Part shown: positions 14,446 to 23,797 of the stretch, piece after piece
Position numbering within the stretch: position 1 is the first letter of the stretch
Layout: every line of letters begins with the position of its first letter
NCBI GenBank assembly: GCA_944320235.1
Contig: CALUGQ010000004.1
Coordinates: forward strand, 62,001-126,000
Length of the DNA: 64,000 nucleotides
Reading direction: 5' to 3'
DNA from: an uncultured Prevotella sp.
GTDB taxonomy: Bacteria; Bacteroidota; Bacteroidia; Bacteroidales; Bacteroidaceae
Program-made: the position numbers and the translations under genes
The notes under the pieces: model-generated
What the model saw: the letters and a program-made list of their open reading frames with translations, nothing else
The model's database searches: none
What the model was told of the DNA's origin: nothing

Positions 14446-14580
14446 GCTAAGTGACTGACGGCCAGCCGGTTGGCCGTGCGTGTCGTTTCGCCGCGCAGAG
14501 CGGCCACTTTTGCGCTCCCGGACGGCCCGTATGGCGTTGCGGGAGAGCCCGTATGGCGGCCCCGTTCGGCACTTGTGGCA
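14446..14580 (-). repeat. Composite palindromic repeat, copy D
   Basis: This is the most degenerate copy. The module is at 14446-14476 with the core CTGACGGCCAGCCGGTTGG, followed by an inverted unit and at least three diverged 22-bp units that still carry CGGCCCGTATGGC-type cores. The order on the minus strand is array then module, as elsewhere. Confidence 0.5.
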
Positions 14581-14687
14581 GCGGGGCAGGCCTAAGGTAA
14601 ACTTTATTTACCGCCGCCCGGTGCTGTTGTGCGGACGGCGCGGCTTGCCGGCTTGTGAGGCGCAGGCAGGCTGCGGGTCAAGAAAAT

Positions 14688-14733
14688 TGGGGCAAAGGAG
14701 CAAAAAAGTGGGGGAAAGTGGGGCGTTGTGGTG
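14688..14733 (+). promoter_or_regulatory. Probable MraZ operator (TGGGN boxes)
   Basis: TGGGG at 14709-14713, TGGGG at 14719-14723 and TGGTG at 14729-14733 are spaced exactly 10 bp start to start, with another TGGGG at 14688-14692. In E. coli and Mycoplasma, MraZ binds TGGGN boxes separated by 5 bases in front of its own gene. Here the boxes sit just upstream of the -7 box, so binding should repress the dcw promoter. Confidence 0.65.
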
Positions 14734-14742
14734 GAAAATGTG

Positions 14743-14750
14743 TATCTTTG
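14743..14750 (+). promoter_or_regulatory. -7 promoter box TATCTTTG of the dcw operon
   Basis: A perfect TAnnTTTG followed by C, preceded by the MraZ boxes and 91 bases before the mraZ ATG. Confidence 0.7.
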
Positions 14751-14840
14751 CCGCAGATAGTCTCCGGGCGTTCCGTGCATCAGCTTGCGGCGCACCGCGC
14801 CGCCGTCGGCCCGCCCGGAGCTTCATGCCAAGCAAAGCTC

Positions 14841-15302
14841 ATGCGTTTTTTGGGAAACATAGAGGCAAAGCTCGACGCCAAGGGGCGCGTGTTCCTGCCT
14901 GCGGCGTTCCGCAAGGTGCTGCAGGGGGCGGGCGAGCAGGGCCTGGTGATGCGCAAGGACGTGTTCCAGCCATGCCTCGTGCTCTATCCCGAGAGCGTGT
15001 GGGGCGAGCAGATGGACTTGCTGCGCAGCCGCCTGAGCCGCTGGGACAAGGGCGAGCAGCAACTCTTCCGCCAGTTCGTCTCGGAGGTGGAGGCCGTGGC
15101 CCTCGATGCCAACGGCCGTTTCCTCATCCCCAAGCGTTGCCTGCGCCAGGCCGCCATGGGCCAGGCCGTGCGCTTCATCGGCATGGGCGACACCATAGAG
15201 ATATGGGCCGCCGCGGGCGGCGACGCCCCGTTCGTGGAGCAGTCGGCCTTTGCCGACGCCCTGCAGGCGGCCATGGGCGGCGCCGCCCCGGCCGGTGACT
15301 GA
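14841..15302 (+). CDS. mraZ: Transcriptional regulator MraZ
   Basis: The 153-residue protein has two SpoVT/AbrB-like half-domains. The first begins MRFLGNIEAKLDAKGRVFLP and the second contains VEAVALDANGRFLIP (about residues 74-88), each with the characteristic D-x-x-G-R-x-x-x-P motif. MraZ forms a ring that binds repeated TGGGN boxes and represses the dcw cluster, and such boxes lie upstream at 14688-14733. I chose ATG 14841 because it begins the first half-domain; the frame is open upstream to 14655, but that part covers the promoter. It is the first gene of the cluster, followed by rsmH after 98 bases. Confidence 0.92.
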   Translation: MRFLGNIEAKLDAKGRVFLPAAFRKVLQGAGEQGLVMRKDVFQPCLVLYPESVWGEQMDLLRSRLSRWDKGEQQLFRQFVSEVEAVALDANGRFLIPKRCLRQAAMGQAVRFIGMGDTIEIWAAAGGDAPFVEQSAFADALQAAMGGAAPAGD

Positions 15303-15400
15303 GCCGCAGGGGCTGGGGGCGACGGCCCGCCCAAGGGCAGCCTCGGCCCGTACACATGGCAGCCGATGCGCAGCCCGCCAAGAATTATTAATTGTGAATT

Positions 15401-16333
15401 ATGGATTGCTATCACGTACCGGTACTGCTCGCTGAGAGCGTGGACGGCCTCGGCCTCAAGCCCGGGGGCGTTTACGTCGACGCTACGTTCGGCGGCGGCG
15501 GCCACAGCCGCGAAATCATGCGGCGGCTCGGCCCCGGGGCGCGCCTGTACGGCTTCGACCAGGACGCCGACGCCGAGGCCAACGCCATCGAGGGCGAGGG
15601 CTTCACCTTCGTGCGCAGCAATTTCCGCTACCTCAGGAACTGGATGCGCTACTACGGCGAGGACCACATCGACGGCCTGCTGGCCGACCTCGGCGTGTCG
15701 AGCCACCACCTCGACGACGCAGCGCGCGGCTTCTCGTTCCGCTTCGACGCGCCCCTCGACATGCGCATGAACAAGCGCGCGGGGGCCACCGCCGCCGACG
15801 TGGTGAACACTTACGCCGAAGAGCGGCTGGCCGACGTGCTCTACCTCTACGGCGAACTGAAGAACTCGCGCCGACTGGCAGCCGCCATAGCCAAGGCGCG
15901 CCAGTCAGCCCCGATAGCCACCACGGCCGACCTCATGCGCGCCGTGGACGGCCTGCTGCCACCGCAGCGCGCAAAGAAAGACGCCGCGCGCCTCTTCCAG
16001 GCGCTGCGCATAGAGGTGAACCACGAGATGCAGGCCCTGGCAGAGATGCTCTCGGCAGCCGTGGCCCTGCTCGCCCCGGGCGGCAGGCTCGCCGTGATCA
16101 CCTACCACTCGCTCGAAGACCGCATGGTGAAGAACCTCATGCGCGCCGGCAACGTGGAGGGGCGCGTGGAGCAAGACTTCTTCGGGCGCACCGCTGCACC
16201 GCTGCGCCAGCTGCCGGGAATGCCCGTGGTGCCGCCGGCCGCCGAGCAGGAAGCCAACCCCCGCAGCCGAAGCGCCAAGCTGCGCGTGGCCGAGAAGCTG
16301 GCCCGCACCGGCGGCGCAGAGCAGCCAGTATAG
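15401..16333 (+). CDS. rsmH: 16S rRNA (cytosine(1402)-N4)-methyltransferase
   Basis: The 310-residue SAM-dependent methyltransferase (formerly MraW) methylates C1402 in the ribosomal P site. The N-terminus HVPVLLAESVDGL and the SAM motif VDATFGGGGHSREI (about residues 27-40) are diagnostic. Others are the DLGVSSHHLDDAARGFSFR segment and the C-terminal ITYHSLEDRMVK. It is preceded by an AT-rich leader and followed 28 bases later by the FtsL-like gene, in the usual dcw order. Confidence 0.95.
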   Translation: MDCYHVPVLLAESVDGLGLKPGGVYVDATFGGGGHSREIMRRLGPGARLYGFDQDADAEANAIEGEGFTFVRSNFRYLRNWMRYYGEDHIDGLLADLGVSSHHLDDAARGFSFRFDAPLDMRMNKRAGATAADVVNTYAEERLADVLYLYGELKNSRRLAAAIAKARQSAPIATTADLMRAVDGLLPPQRAKKDAARLFQALRIEVNHEMQALAEMLSAAVALLAPGGRLAVITYHSLEDRMVKNLMRAGNVEGRVEQDFFGRTAAPLRQLPGMPVVPPAAEQEANPRSRSAKLRVAEKLARTGGAEQPV

Positions 16334-16361
16334 ATAAATTACTTACATCAGCCCAACAACA

Positions 16362-16850
16362 ATGGCAGACAAGGACAAAGAGCAACTGCAAGCCGGCGCC
16401 CAACCCACCGCGCCGGGCGAGGCCACACCCGCAGGAGGCGAGGCCCCGCAGCCCGATGCCGACGAGAAACTGGCCGAGGCCATAAGGGAAAGCGCGCGCG
16501 AGGACGACCCGAAGCCCTCGCCCACGCTCACGCTGCGCAAGATACTGGGCGGCGACATACTCAACGCGCAGCTCGTAAGGAGCCAGATATGGCTCGTGGT
16601 GCTCATAGTGCTGTTCACCATAGTCTACGTGGCCTTCCGCTACCAGTGCCAGCAAGACATGATAGCCATCGACAAGCTGGAGACCGAACTCAAGGACGCC
16701 AAGTACAAGGCGCTCTCAAGTTCGAGCGCGCTCACGGAGCGGTGCCGCGAAAGCCACATACTCGAGATGCTTAAAAACAACGCGGACAGCCTGCTGCACC
16801 CAGCCGAGCAGCCGCCTTACATAATCAATGTGCCGGAGGAAGAGCAATGA
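16362..16850 (+). CDS. ftsL: FtsL-like cell division protein
   Basis: The 162-residue protein has the FtsL layout: an acidic, proline-rich cytoplasmic N-terminus, one membrane segment (LVVLIVLFTIVYVAF, about residues 75-90), then a heptad-like periplasmic helix (DKLETELKDAKYKALSSSS). The N-terminal extension of about 65 residues is longer than in E. coli but common in Bacteroidetes FtsL-like proteins. Position between rsmH and ftsI and a 4-base overlap with ftsI support the assignment more than the sequence, which is poorly conserved in this family. It probably bridges FtsQ and the FtsW/FtsI synthase. Confidence 0.75.
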   Translation: MADKDKEQLQAGAQPTAPGEATPAGGEAPQPDADEKLAEAIRESAREDDPKPSPTLTLRKILGGDILNAQLVRSQIWLVVLIVLFTIVYVAFRYQCQQDMIAIDKLETELKDAKYKALSSSSALTERCRESHILEMLKNNADSLLHPAEQPPYIINVPEEEQ

Positions 16851-18994
16851 GCAAGTTTGACAGCGACAAGGTAATGCCACGCTACTTCGCCATCGCCGTG
16901 GTGCTGACACTCGTCGGGGTGGCCGTCATAGTGAAGGCCGGCTACATCATGACCGCCGAGAAAGACTACTGGACCGAGGTGGCCTCGCGCCTCAAGCGCG
17001 ACAGCGTCAGCGTGAAGCCCAACCGCGGCAACATCCTCAGCTGCGACGGGCAGCTCATGGCCAGCAGCATACCAGAGTTCAAGATCTTCATGGACTTCCA
17101 GGCCGGAGGGGAGGAGAAAGACTCCGTCTGGCGCGACAGCATCGACCAGATCTGCGAGGGCCTGCACCGCATTTTCCCCGAAAAGTCGGCAAAGGAGTTC
17201 AAGCGCCACCTCGAGCGCGGCCACAAGAAGATGGCCAGGCACTGGCCCGTATGGCCCCGGCGCATAGACTACGGCACCTACACCGAGGTGAAAAAGCTGC
17301 CCGTGTTCAACATGTCGAAGTACAAGGGCGGCTTCCACGCCGAGGAATACAACTCGCGCCGCCGCCCGTTCGGCTCGCTCGCGAGCCGCACCGTGGGCGA
17401 CCTCTACGGCTCGAAAGACACGGCCCGCTACGGGCTGGAGCTGTCGTATGACTCCATACTGCGCGGTACCGACGGGCTGACCCACCGGCGCAAGGTGCTC
17501 AACAAGTTCATGAACATACCCGTGACGCCACCTGTCAACGGCGCGGACATAATCACCACCATCGACGTGTCCATGCAAGACATAGCCGAAAGGGCACTCA
17601 TCGACGAGCTGCGCAAGGTCAACGGCGACATGGGCGTGGCCATACTGATGGAGGTGAAGACCGGCGACGTGAAGGCAATGGTCAACATGACGCGCTGCGC
17701 CGACGGCGAATACCGCGAGATAATGAACAACGCCATCAGCTACCGCTGCGAGCCCGGCTCGGTGTTCAAGCCGGCATCCATCATGGTAGCGCTCGACGAA
17801 GGCGTCGTAGACACCAGTTTCGTCATCCACACCGGCAGCGGCGTGATGGAGATGCACGGCCGCTTCATGAAGGACCACAACTGGCGCAGGGGCGGATACC
17901 AGGACATCAACGTGGCCCGCGCGCTCGAAGTGAGCAGCAACATAGGCGTGAGCTATGTCATAGACCACTTCTTTTACGACCGGCCCGAGCAGTACGTGGA
18001 GGGCCTTTACCGCACCGGCATAGCCCAAGACCTTGGCATACCGCTCGTGGGATACGCCCCGCCGATAATCCGCATGCCCAAGAAGAACAAGCGCGGGCAG
18101 TGGCTCAACTGGAGCAAGACGGCCCTGGCGTGGATGAGCATAGGCTACGAGACGCAGGTGGCGCCCATAAACACCGTGGCGTTCTACAACGCCATAGCCA
18201 ACGACGGCAAGCTGATGAGGCCCCGCTTCGTCACCAAGGTGGTGAAGAACGGGGAGACGGTAAGGGAGTTCCCGCCCGTGGTGCTGAAGGAACAGATATG
18301 CAAGCCGCAGACGCTGCGCACGCTCCAGACCGTGCTTGAGCACGTGGTGAGCCAGGGCCTGGGCAAGAAGGCCGGCTCGCACCTGTTCAAGGTGGCGGGA
18401 AAGACGGGCACCGCGCAGGTGTCGAAGGGCGCCGCGGGCTACCACAGCGGCACCGTGGACTACTGGCTGAGCTTCGCAGGCTACTTCCCGGCCGACGCTC
18501 CGCGCTACAGCTGCATCGTATGCATACGCAAGTCGGGGCTCCCGGCCTCGGGCGGAGGCATGAGCGGGCTTGTGTTCCACCACATCGCCGAGGGCGTGAT
18601 GGCGCGCCACGTGAAGCTGAGCATCGAGGATGCGCGCGACACCACGGCCTCGCTGGTCCCCGATGTGAAGGCGGGCAACGTGCTGGCCGCCGACTATGTG
18701 CTGGCCAACCTCGGCATAAAGACGCGCCGCGACTGGGAGGGCAGCTATGCGCACGGCAACCCCGTGTGGGGCAAGGCCAAGCGCACGGGCGACGCCGTGG
18801 GCCTGGCTCGCGTGAAAACCGCCTCGGGCGTGGCCCCCGACGTGAGGGGCATGGGCGCCCGCGATGCCGTATACCTGCTTGAGAGCTGCGGGCTGAAGGT
18901 GCGCATCCGCGGGTGCGGCAAGGTGCATTCGCAGAGCTACGCCCCCGGGCGGCCCGTGCACAAGGGGCAGGAGTGCGTGCTCGAGCTGAAGTAG
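16847..18994 (+). CDS. ftsI: Peptidoglycan transpeptidase FtsI (class B PBP) with PASTA domains
   Basis: The 715-residue protein cross-links septal peptidoglycan. It has one N-terminal membrane anchor (about residues 10-32), a PBP dimerisation domain, and the transpeptidase motifs: the SxxK of PGSVFKP with the active serine near residue 304, SSN near residue 364, and KTGTAQ near residue 522. The tail contains two PASTA-like segments (about residues 605-715, with PDVKAGNVLAADYVLANLG and PDVRGMGARDAVYLLESCG), as is usual for the Bacteroidetes division PBP. The ATG overlaps the ftsL stop by 4 bases, so translation is coupled. The 192-bp gap before murE shows no recognisable element. Confidence 0.94.
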   Translation: MSKFDSDKVMPRYFAIAVVLTLVGVAVIVKAGYIMTAEKDYWTEVASRLKRDSVSVKPNRGNILSCDGQLMASSIPEFKIFMDFQAGGEEKDSVWRDSIDQICEGLHRIFPEKSAKEFKRHLERGHKKMARHWPVWPRRIDYGTYTEVKKLPVFNMSKYKGGFHAEEYNSRRRPFGSLASRTVGDLYGSKDTARYGLELSYDSILRGTDGLTHRRKVLNKFMNIPVTPPVNGADIITTIDVSMQDIAERALIDELRKVNGDMGVAILMEVKTGDVKAMVNMTRCADGEYREIMNNAISYRCEPGSVFKPASIMVALDEGVVDTSFVIHTGSGVMEMHGRFMKDHNWRRGGYQDINVARALEVSSNIGVSYVIDHFFYDRPEQYVEGLYRTGIAQDLGIPLVGYAPPIIRMPKKNKRGQWLNWSKTALAWMSIGYETQVAPINTVAFYNAIANDGKLMRPRFVTKVVKNGETVREFPPVVLKEQICKPQTLRTLQTVLEHVVSQGLGKKAGSHLFKVAGKTGTAQVSKGAAGYHSGTVDYWLSFAGYFPADAPRYSCIVCIRKSGLPASGGGMSGLVFHHIAEGVMARHVKLSIEDARDTTASLVPDVKAGNVLAADYVLANLGIKTRRDWEGSYAHGNPVWGKAKRTGDAVGLARVKTASGVAPDVRGMGARDAVYLLESCGLKVRIRGCGKVHSQSYAPGRPVHKGQECVLELK

Positions 18995-19186
18995 GGGCGG
19001 AAGAGTGGACGCCCCATCCAACCTTCCCCTCTGTGGGGAGGCTGCTGAGCGGCAGGCGCGGCGAATTTCCCCCAATGCGAGGCCGCTGCCGGGCTGGCTG
19101 GCGCAGCGTTCCCTCACCGCGGTGGAGGGCCTGGGGAGGAGATTCCCACATAAACAAGGCACAAACCGAAATAAAACGATATAGAT

Positions 19187-20641
19187 ATGAAACTTAGCGA
19201 CTTGCTGAAGAACACCGCCCCGCTGCGCATAGTGGGCGACGCGGAGGTGGAGATTACCGGAGTGCAGATTGACTCGCGCCGCGTTGCGCCGGGCAATCTC
19301 TTCGTGGCCATGCGCGGCACGCAGGCCGACGGCCACGCCTTCATGCCCAAGGCCGTGGCCCAGGGGGCTGCCGCAGTGCTCTGCGAGGAGCTGCCCGGGG
19401 AGCCTGCCGAGGGCGTGACGTATGTCGTGGTGGCGTCGACCGAGGAGGCCGCAGGCCCCGTGGCGACGCTCTTCTACGGCGACCCGTCGCGCAAGCTGAA
19501 GCTTGTGGGCGTGACGGGCACCAACGGCAAGACCACCATAGCCACATTGCTGTACGAAATGTTCCGCCGCATGGGCCACAAGTGCGGCCTGCTGTCCACC
19601 GTGTGCAACTACATCGACGGCGAGAGGCTGGCGGCCACGCACACCACGCCCGACCCGATAGAGCTCAACAGCCTGCTGGCGCGCATGGCCGACGCGGGCT
19701 GCGAGTATGCCTTCATGGAGTGCTCGAGCCACGCCATAGCGCAGAGGCGCATAGGCGGGCTGGCCTTCGCCGGCGGCATATTCACCAACCTTACGCGCGA
19801 CCACCTTGACTATCACAAGACGTTCGAGAACTACCGCGACGCCAAGAAGGCCTTCTTCGACGCGCTGCCCAAGGGAGCCTTCGCCCTCACCAACGCCGAC
19901 GACAAGAACGGCATGGTGATGGTGCAGAACACGCGGGCCGCCGTCAAGACTTATTCCACGCGCACGATGGCCGACTTCAGGGCCAGGATCATCGAGTGCC
20001 ACTTTGAGGGCATGTACCTCGAGGTGGACGGGCGCGAGGTCGGCGTGCAGTTCATCGGCAAGTTCAACGTCAGCAACCTGCTCGCCGTCTACGGCGCGGC
20101 GGTGCTGCTGGGCAAGCAGCCGGAGGACGTGCTCGTGGTGATGAGCACGCTGCACAGCGTCAGCGGCCGTCTGGAGCCGATACGCTCGCCGGAGGGCTTC
20201 ACCGCCATCGTCGACTACGCCCACACGCCCGACGCGCTGGCCAACGTGCTCTCGGCCATCCACGAGGTGCTCGGCGGCAAGGGCCGCGTCATCACAGTGT
20301 GCGGCGCGGGGGGCAACCGCGACAAGGGCAAGCGCCCGCTCATGGCCCAGGAGGCCGTGCGCCGCAGCGACACGGTGATAATAACGAGCGACAACCCGCG
20401 CTTCGAGGAGCCGCAGGACATCATCGCCGACATGCTCGCCGGGCTTGACGCGCAGCAGATGAAGAAGGTGGTGAGCATCGTAGACCGCCGCGAGGCCATA
20501 CGCGCGGCCTGCATGATGGCCCGCAAGGGCGATGTGGTGCTCGTGGCAGGCAAGGGCCACGAGGACTACCAGGAGGTGAAAGGGGTGAAGCACCACTTCG
20601 ACGACAGGGAAGAAATAAGGAGAATTTTGAGTTTGGAATGA
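19187..20641 (+). CDS. murE: UDP-MurNAc-tripeptide synthetase, meso-DAP adding
   Basis: The 484-residue Mur ligase adds the third residue to the peptidoglycan precursor. The ATP loop is [14 protein letters not shown] (about residues 109-122), and the C-terminal domain has SDNPRFEEP. The DNPR motif distinguishes meso-diaminopimelate-adding enzymes from lysine-adding ones, which agrees with the dapB gene at the window start. [10 protein letters not shown] and the final GKGHEDYQ are also typical. It is followed by repeat copy E before mraY. Confidence 0.95.
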   Translation: MKLSDLLKNTAPLRIVGDAEVEITGVQIDSRRVAPGNLFVAMRGTQADGHAFMPKAVAQGAAAVLCEELPGEPAEGVTYVVVASTEEAAGPVATLFYGDPSRKLKLVGVTGTNGKTTIATLLYEMFRRMGHKCGLLSTVCNYIDGERLAATHTTPDPIELNSLLARMADAGCEYAFMECSSHAIAQRRIGGLAFAGGIFTNLTRDHLDYHKTFENYRDAKKAFFDALPKGAFALTNADDKNGMVMVQNTRAAVKTYSTRTMADFRARIIECHFEGMYLEVDGREVGVQFIGKFNVSNLLAVYGAAVLLGKQPEDVLVVMSTLHSVSGRLEPIRSPEGFTAIVDYAHTPDALANVLSAIHEVLGGKGRVITVCGAGGNRDKGKRPLMAQEAVRRSDTVIITSDNPRFEEPQDIIADMLAGLDAQQMKKVVSIVDRREAIRAACMMARKGDVVLVAGKGHEDYQEVKGVKHHFDDREEIRRILSLE

Positions 20642-20737
20642 GGAGTTACGAATTGTCGCTTCGCGATTGTGAATTGATGAATTGCGAGTTGGCGGACACT
20701 GCTTTCGCCGCTCTCGCAGAGGGATTTGGCGCGACCC

Positions 20738-20873
20738 TTGTAACTGTCTGTGGCTCAATGTGTTGCGAAACGGGGCGTTTTGGCCTCCGAAACGGGGCGT
20801 TTTGGCCTCCGAAACGGGTCGTTTCGCACGATGAAACGGGTCGTTTTGCAGCCCGAAACGGCACGTTTCGCAA
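20738..20873 (-). repeat. Composite palindromic repeat, copy E
   Basis: This is the longest array: five units of 22-23 bp in tandem from 20767, two of them identical (CGAAACGGGGCGTTTTGGCC), preceded by the module in reverse orientation at 20738-20766. The 358-bp gap 20642-20999 also has outer arms of related sequence in opposite orientation (around 20655-20670 and 20950-20970, sharing TTGTCGCTnCGCGATT). No gene is visible in it. Confidence 0.7.
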
Positions 20874-20999
20874 AACCATCCGCCACAAGGGGTGCCGAGG
20901 GGAGCGCGGAACACCATCACGCAATTAATAATTGCGCAACTCAAAATCGCGTAGCGACAACTCAAAACTCAACACTCACAACTCGTAATTAAAAAGAAT

Positions 21000-22271
21000 A
21001 TGCTGTACTATCTGTTCCGTTTCCTCGACCAGTTCGGCATCCCCGGGGCCCACGTCTGGTCCTACATATCGTTCCGCTCGCTCATGGCGCTGGTGCTGTC
21101 GCTCGTCATCTCGGCGTGGTTCGGCGAGAAGTTCATCAAGTACCTGCGCCGCAAGCAGATAAGCGAGACGCAGCGCGACGCCTCCATCGACCCGTTCGGG
21201 CTGAAGAAGGTGGGCGTGCCGTCGATGGGCGGCGTTATAATCATCGTGGCCATCCTCGTGCCTGTGCTCCTGCTGGGGCGCATGCGCAACATCTACGTCA
21301 TACTGATGATAGTCACCACCGTGTGGCTCGGGCTGCTCGGCGGGCTCGACGACTACATCAAGATATTCCGCCACAACAAGGAAGGGCTGCAGGGCAAGTT
21401 CAAGATAGTGGGCCAGGTGGGCCTCGGGCTGATAGTGGGCCTGGTGCTGTACTTCAGCCCCGACGCCGTGGTGCGCGAGAACTTGGCCATCGAGAAGCAG
21501 CAGACCGAGGAGGTGGTGGTCAAGCACCGCAGCCAGGAGACGAAGTCGCTCAAGACCACCATACCCTTCGTCAAGGGCCACAACCTTGACTATGCGCAGC
21601 TGATGTCGTTCTGCGGCAAGTACAAGACCGCCGCCGGCTGGGCGCTCTTCGTGGTGATGACCATCCTCGTGGTGACGGCAGTGTCGAACGGCGCCAACCT
21701 CAACGACGGCATGGACGGCATGTGTGCGGGCAACTCCGCCATCATAGGAGTGGCCCTGGGCATCTTCGCCTACGTGTCGAGCCACATAGAATTCGCCGCC
21801 TACCTGAACATAATGTACATCCCCGGCAGCCAGGAGCTGGTGGTGTTCATGTGCGCCTTCGTCGGCGCGCTCATCGGCTTCCTGTGGTACAACGCCTACC
21901 CGGCGCAGATATTCATGGGCGACACCGGCTCGCTCACCATCGGCGGCATCATAGCCGTGTGCGCCATCATCATACACAAGGAGCTGATGCTGCCCATACT
22001 CTGCGGCATATTCTTCGTAGAGAGCCTCAGCGTGATGATGCAGGTGTGGTACTACAAGGCGGGCAAGCGGCGCGGGGTGAAGCAGCGGCTGATGAAGCGC
22101 GCGCCGATACACGACACGTTCCGCACCGAGGAGAGCCAGCTCGACCCCGGCTGCCGCTACCTGTGGCGCGGGCCCAAGGGCGTGTTCCACGAGTCGAAGA
22201 TAACCATACGCTTCTGGATAGTGACCATCATCCTGGCCGCGCTGACCATCATCACGCTGAAGATAAGATAA
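21000..22271 (+). CDS. mraY: Phospho-MurNAc-pentapeptide transferase
   Basis: The 423-residue polytopic membrane enzyme makes lipid I. Conserved cytoplasmic loops are visible: GGLDDYIKI (about residues 116-124, catalytic aspartates), NLNDGMDGMCAG (about 234-245), and FMGDTGSLTIGG (about 305-316). A hydrophilic insert of about 50 residues between the third and fourth loops (ENLAIEKQQTEEVVVKHRSQ and following) makes it longer than the E. coli protein; such inserts are common in Bacteroidetes. The leader directly before the ATG is an AT-rich tract of repeated AACTCA motifs. Confidence 0.95.
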   Translation: MLYYLFRFLDQFGIPGAHVWSYISFRSLMALVLSLVISAWFGEKFIKYLRRKQISETQRDASIDPFGLKKVGVPSMGGVIIIVAILVPVLLLGRMRNIYVILMIVTTVWLGLLGGLDDYIKIFRHNKEGLQGKFKIVGQVGLGLIVGLVLYFSPDAVVRENLAIEKQQTEEVVVKHRSQETKSLKTTIPFVKGHNLDYAQLMSFCGKYKTAAGWALFVVMTILVVTAVSNGANLNDGMDGMCAGNSAIIGVALGIFAYVSSHIEFAAYLNIMYIPGSQELVVFMCAFVGALIGFLWYNAYPAQIFMGDTGSLTIGGIIAVCAIIIHKELMLPILCGIFFVESLSVMMQVWYYKAGKRRGVKQRLMKRAPIHDTFRTEESQLDPGCRYLWRGPKGVFHESKITIRFWIVTIILAALTIITLKIR

Positions 22272-22312
22272 ACTTTAAAAGTAAAAAGGTAAAAAAGTAA
22301 AAAGGTAAAAGG
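22265..22312. repeat. A-rich tandem repeat before murD
   Basis: GTAAAAAG/GTAAAAAAG units repeat four times directly after the mraY stop. Such tracts are simple intergenic repeats; I see no hairpin or promoter in them. Confidence 0.5.
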
Positions 22313-22393
22313 GCCGGGGCAGCTGGCGCCAAGGCGGCACGCCAGCCACTGCGCGGCACGCCGGCCCCGAACCCTTAAAAGATAATAGGCAAG

Positions 22394-23725
22394 ATGAAAA
22401 GAATAGTCGTTTTGGGAGCCGGCGAGAGCGGCGCAGGAGCCGCCGTGCTGGCAAAGAAAGAAGGCTTCGACGTGTTCGTGTCAGACACGTCGGCCATCAA
22501 GGACCACTACAAGCAGATGCTCGACGGCCACGGCATCGCCTGGGAAGAAGGGCGGCACACCGAGGAGAAAGTGCTCAGCGCCGACGAGATAATAAAGAGC
22601 CCCGGCATCCCGGCCGAGGCACCCATGGTGCGCAAGGCCACGGAGCGCGGCATCCATATCATCAGCGAGATAGAGTTCGCCGGGCGGTACACCGACTCGA
22701 AGATGATATGCATAACCGGCAGCAACGGCAAGACCACCACCACGTCGCTCATCTACCACATATTCCGGCAGGCGGGCTACGATGCCGGGCTGGCCGGGAA
22801 CATAGGCCGCTCGCTCGCCCTGCAGGTGGCAGAGGACCCGCACGAGTACTACATCATTGAGCTAAGCTCCTTCCAGCTCGACAACATGTACGACTTCCGC
22901 GCCAACATCGCCATCCTGCTCAACATCACTCCCGACCACCTCGACCGCTACGGCAACTGCATGCAGAACTACGTGGACGCCAAGATGCGCATCATACGCA
23001 ACCAGACCGAGGCCGACGCGTTCATATACTGGAACGACGACCCCGTGATAAGGCGCGAGCTGGAGAAGTACGACATCCGCGCCGTGCAGTGCCCGTTCTC
23101 CGAGCTGAAGGAGCGCGGCAGCATCGGCTACATAGAGGAGGGGCAGTACACGATAGAGTGGCCCACGCCGTTCAACATGGAGCAGGAGTCGCTGAGCCTC
23201 ACGGGCAAGCACAACATATACAACAGCCTGGCCGCGGGCATAGCCTCTAACATAAGCGGCATAAAGAAGGAGGTGATACGCAAGAGCCTGAGCGACTTCC
23301 CGGGCGTGGAGCATCGCCTGGAGAAGGTGACCACGGTGCGCGGCGTGCTCTATGTGAACGACTCGAAGGCCACAAACGTGGACGCCTGCTGGTATGCGCT
23401 GGAGAGCATGAAGACCAAGGTGGTGCTCATACTCGGCGGCAAGGACAAGGGCAACGACTACACGCCCATCATCCCGCTGGTCAGGCAGAAGTGCTCGGCG
23501 CTCGTGTACCTCGGGGCCGACAACTCGAAGCTGCACTCCGTGTTCGACCAGCTGGGCCTGCCCGTGCGCGACACGCACTCGATGAAAGACTGCGTGGAGG
23601 CCTGCTACGAGCTGGCCCAGCCCGGCGAGACGGTGCTGCTCAGCCCCTGCTGCGCCAGCTTTGACCTGTTCAAGAACATGGAGGACCGCGGCGAGCAGTT
23701 CAAGGAGCTGGCCCGCGCACTCTGA
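22394..23725 (+). CDS. murD: UDP-MurNAc-L-alanine:D-glutamate ligase
   Basis: The 443-residue Mur ligase adds D-glutamate. It starts with a Rossmann-type VVLGAGESGAGAA, has the ATP loop ITGSNGKTTTTSLI (about residues 105-118), the LNITPDHLDRY segment, VNDSKATNVDA, and the C-terminal LLSPCCASFDLF (about 415-426) that is characteristic of MurD. The gap to ftsW is 72 bases, and all genes run in the same direction. Confidence 0.95.
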   Translation: MKRIVVLGAGESGAGAAVLAKKEGFDVFVSDTSAIKDHYKQMLDGHGIAWEEGRHTEEKVLSADEIIKSPGIPAEAPMVRKATERGIHIISEIEFAGRYTDSKMICITGSNGKTTTTSLIYHIFRQAGYDAGLAGNIGRSLALQVAEDPHEYYIIELSSFQLDNMYDFRANIAILLNITPDHLDRYGNCMQNYVDAKMRIIRNQTEADAFIYWNDDPVIRRELEKYDIRAVQCPFSELKERGSIGYIEEGQYTIEWPTPFNMEQESLSLTGKHNIYNSLAAGIASNISGIKKEVIRKSLSDFPGVEHRLEKVTTVRGVLYVNDSKATNVDACWYALESMKTKVVLILGGKDKGNDYTPIIPLVRQKCSALVYLGADNSKLHSVFDQLGLPVRDTHSMKDCVEACYELAQPGETVLLSPCCASFDLFKNMEDRGEQFKELARAL

Positions 23726-23797
23726 CGCCCCCGGCCCCTGCGGCTATCCCGGGCTCCCGGCCCTCATGCAACTCCCACAAAAACAACAACAGCCACT

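Larger units (their letters stand above)
14127..14840. other. 714-bp divergent gap upstream of mraZ
   Basis: From left to right it holds the leader and promoter of the argE-like gene (box 14294-14301, minus), a stretch without recognisable content (about 14302-14445), repeat copy D (14446-14580), and the mraZ promoter with its probable operator (14688-14750). Open frames crossing the gap show no family similarity; the mraZ frame itself is open upstream to 14655, but translation should begin at 14841. Confidence 0.55.

Noticed and set aside
20767..20873. Tandem 22-bp units as a CRISPR array
   Set aside because: The units abut directly with no unique spacers, are imperfect palindromes, and no cas genes are near.
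16817..20965. A 1382-codon open frame on the minus strand
   Set aside because: It lies antisense to ftsI and murE, is rich in His/Val/Arg/Ala as expected from reading GC-rich codons backwards, and has no family motif.
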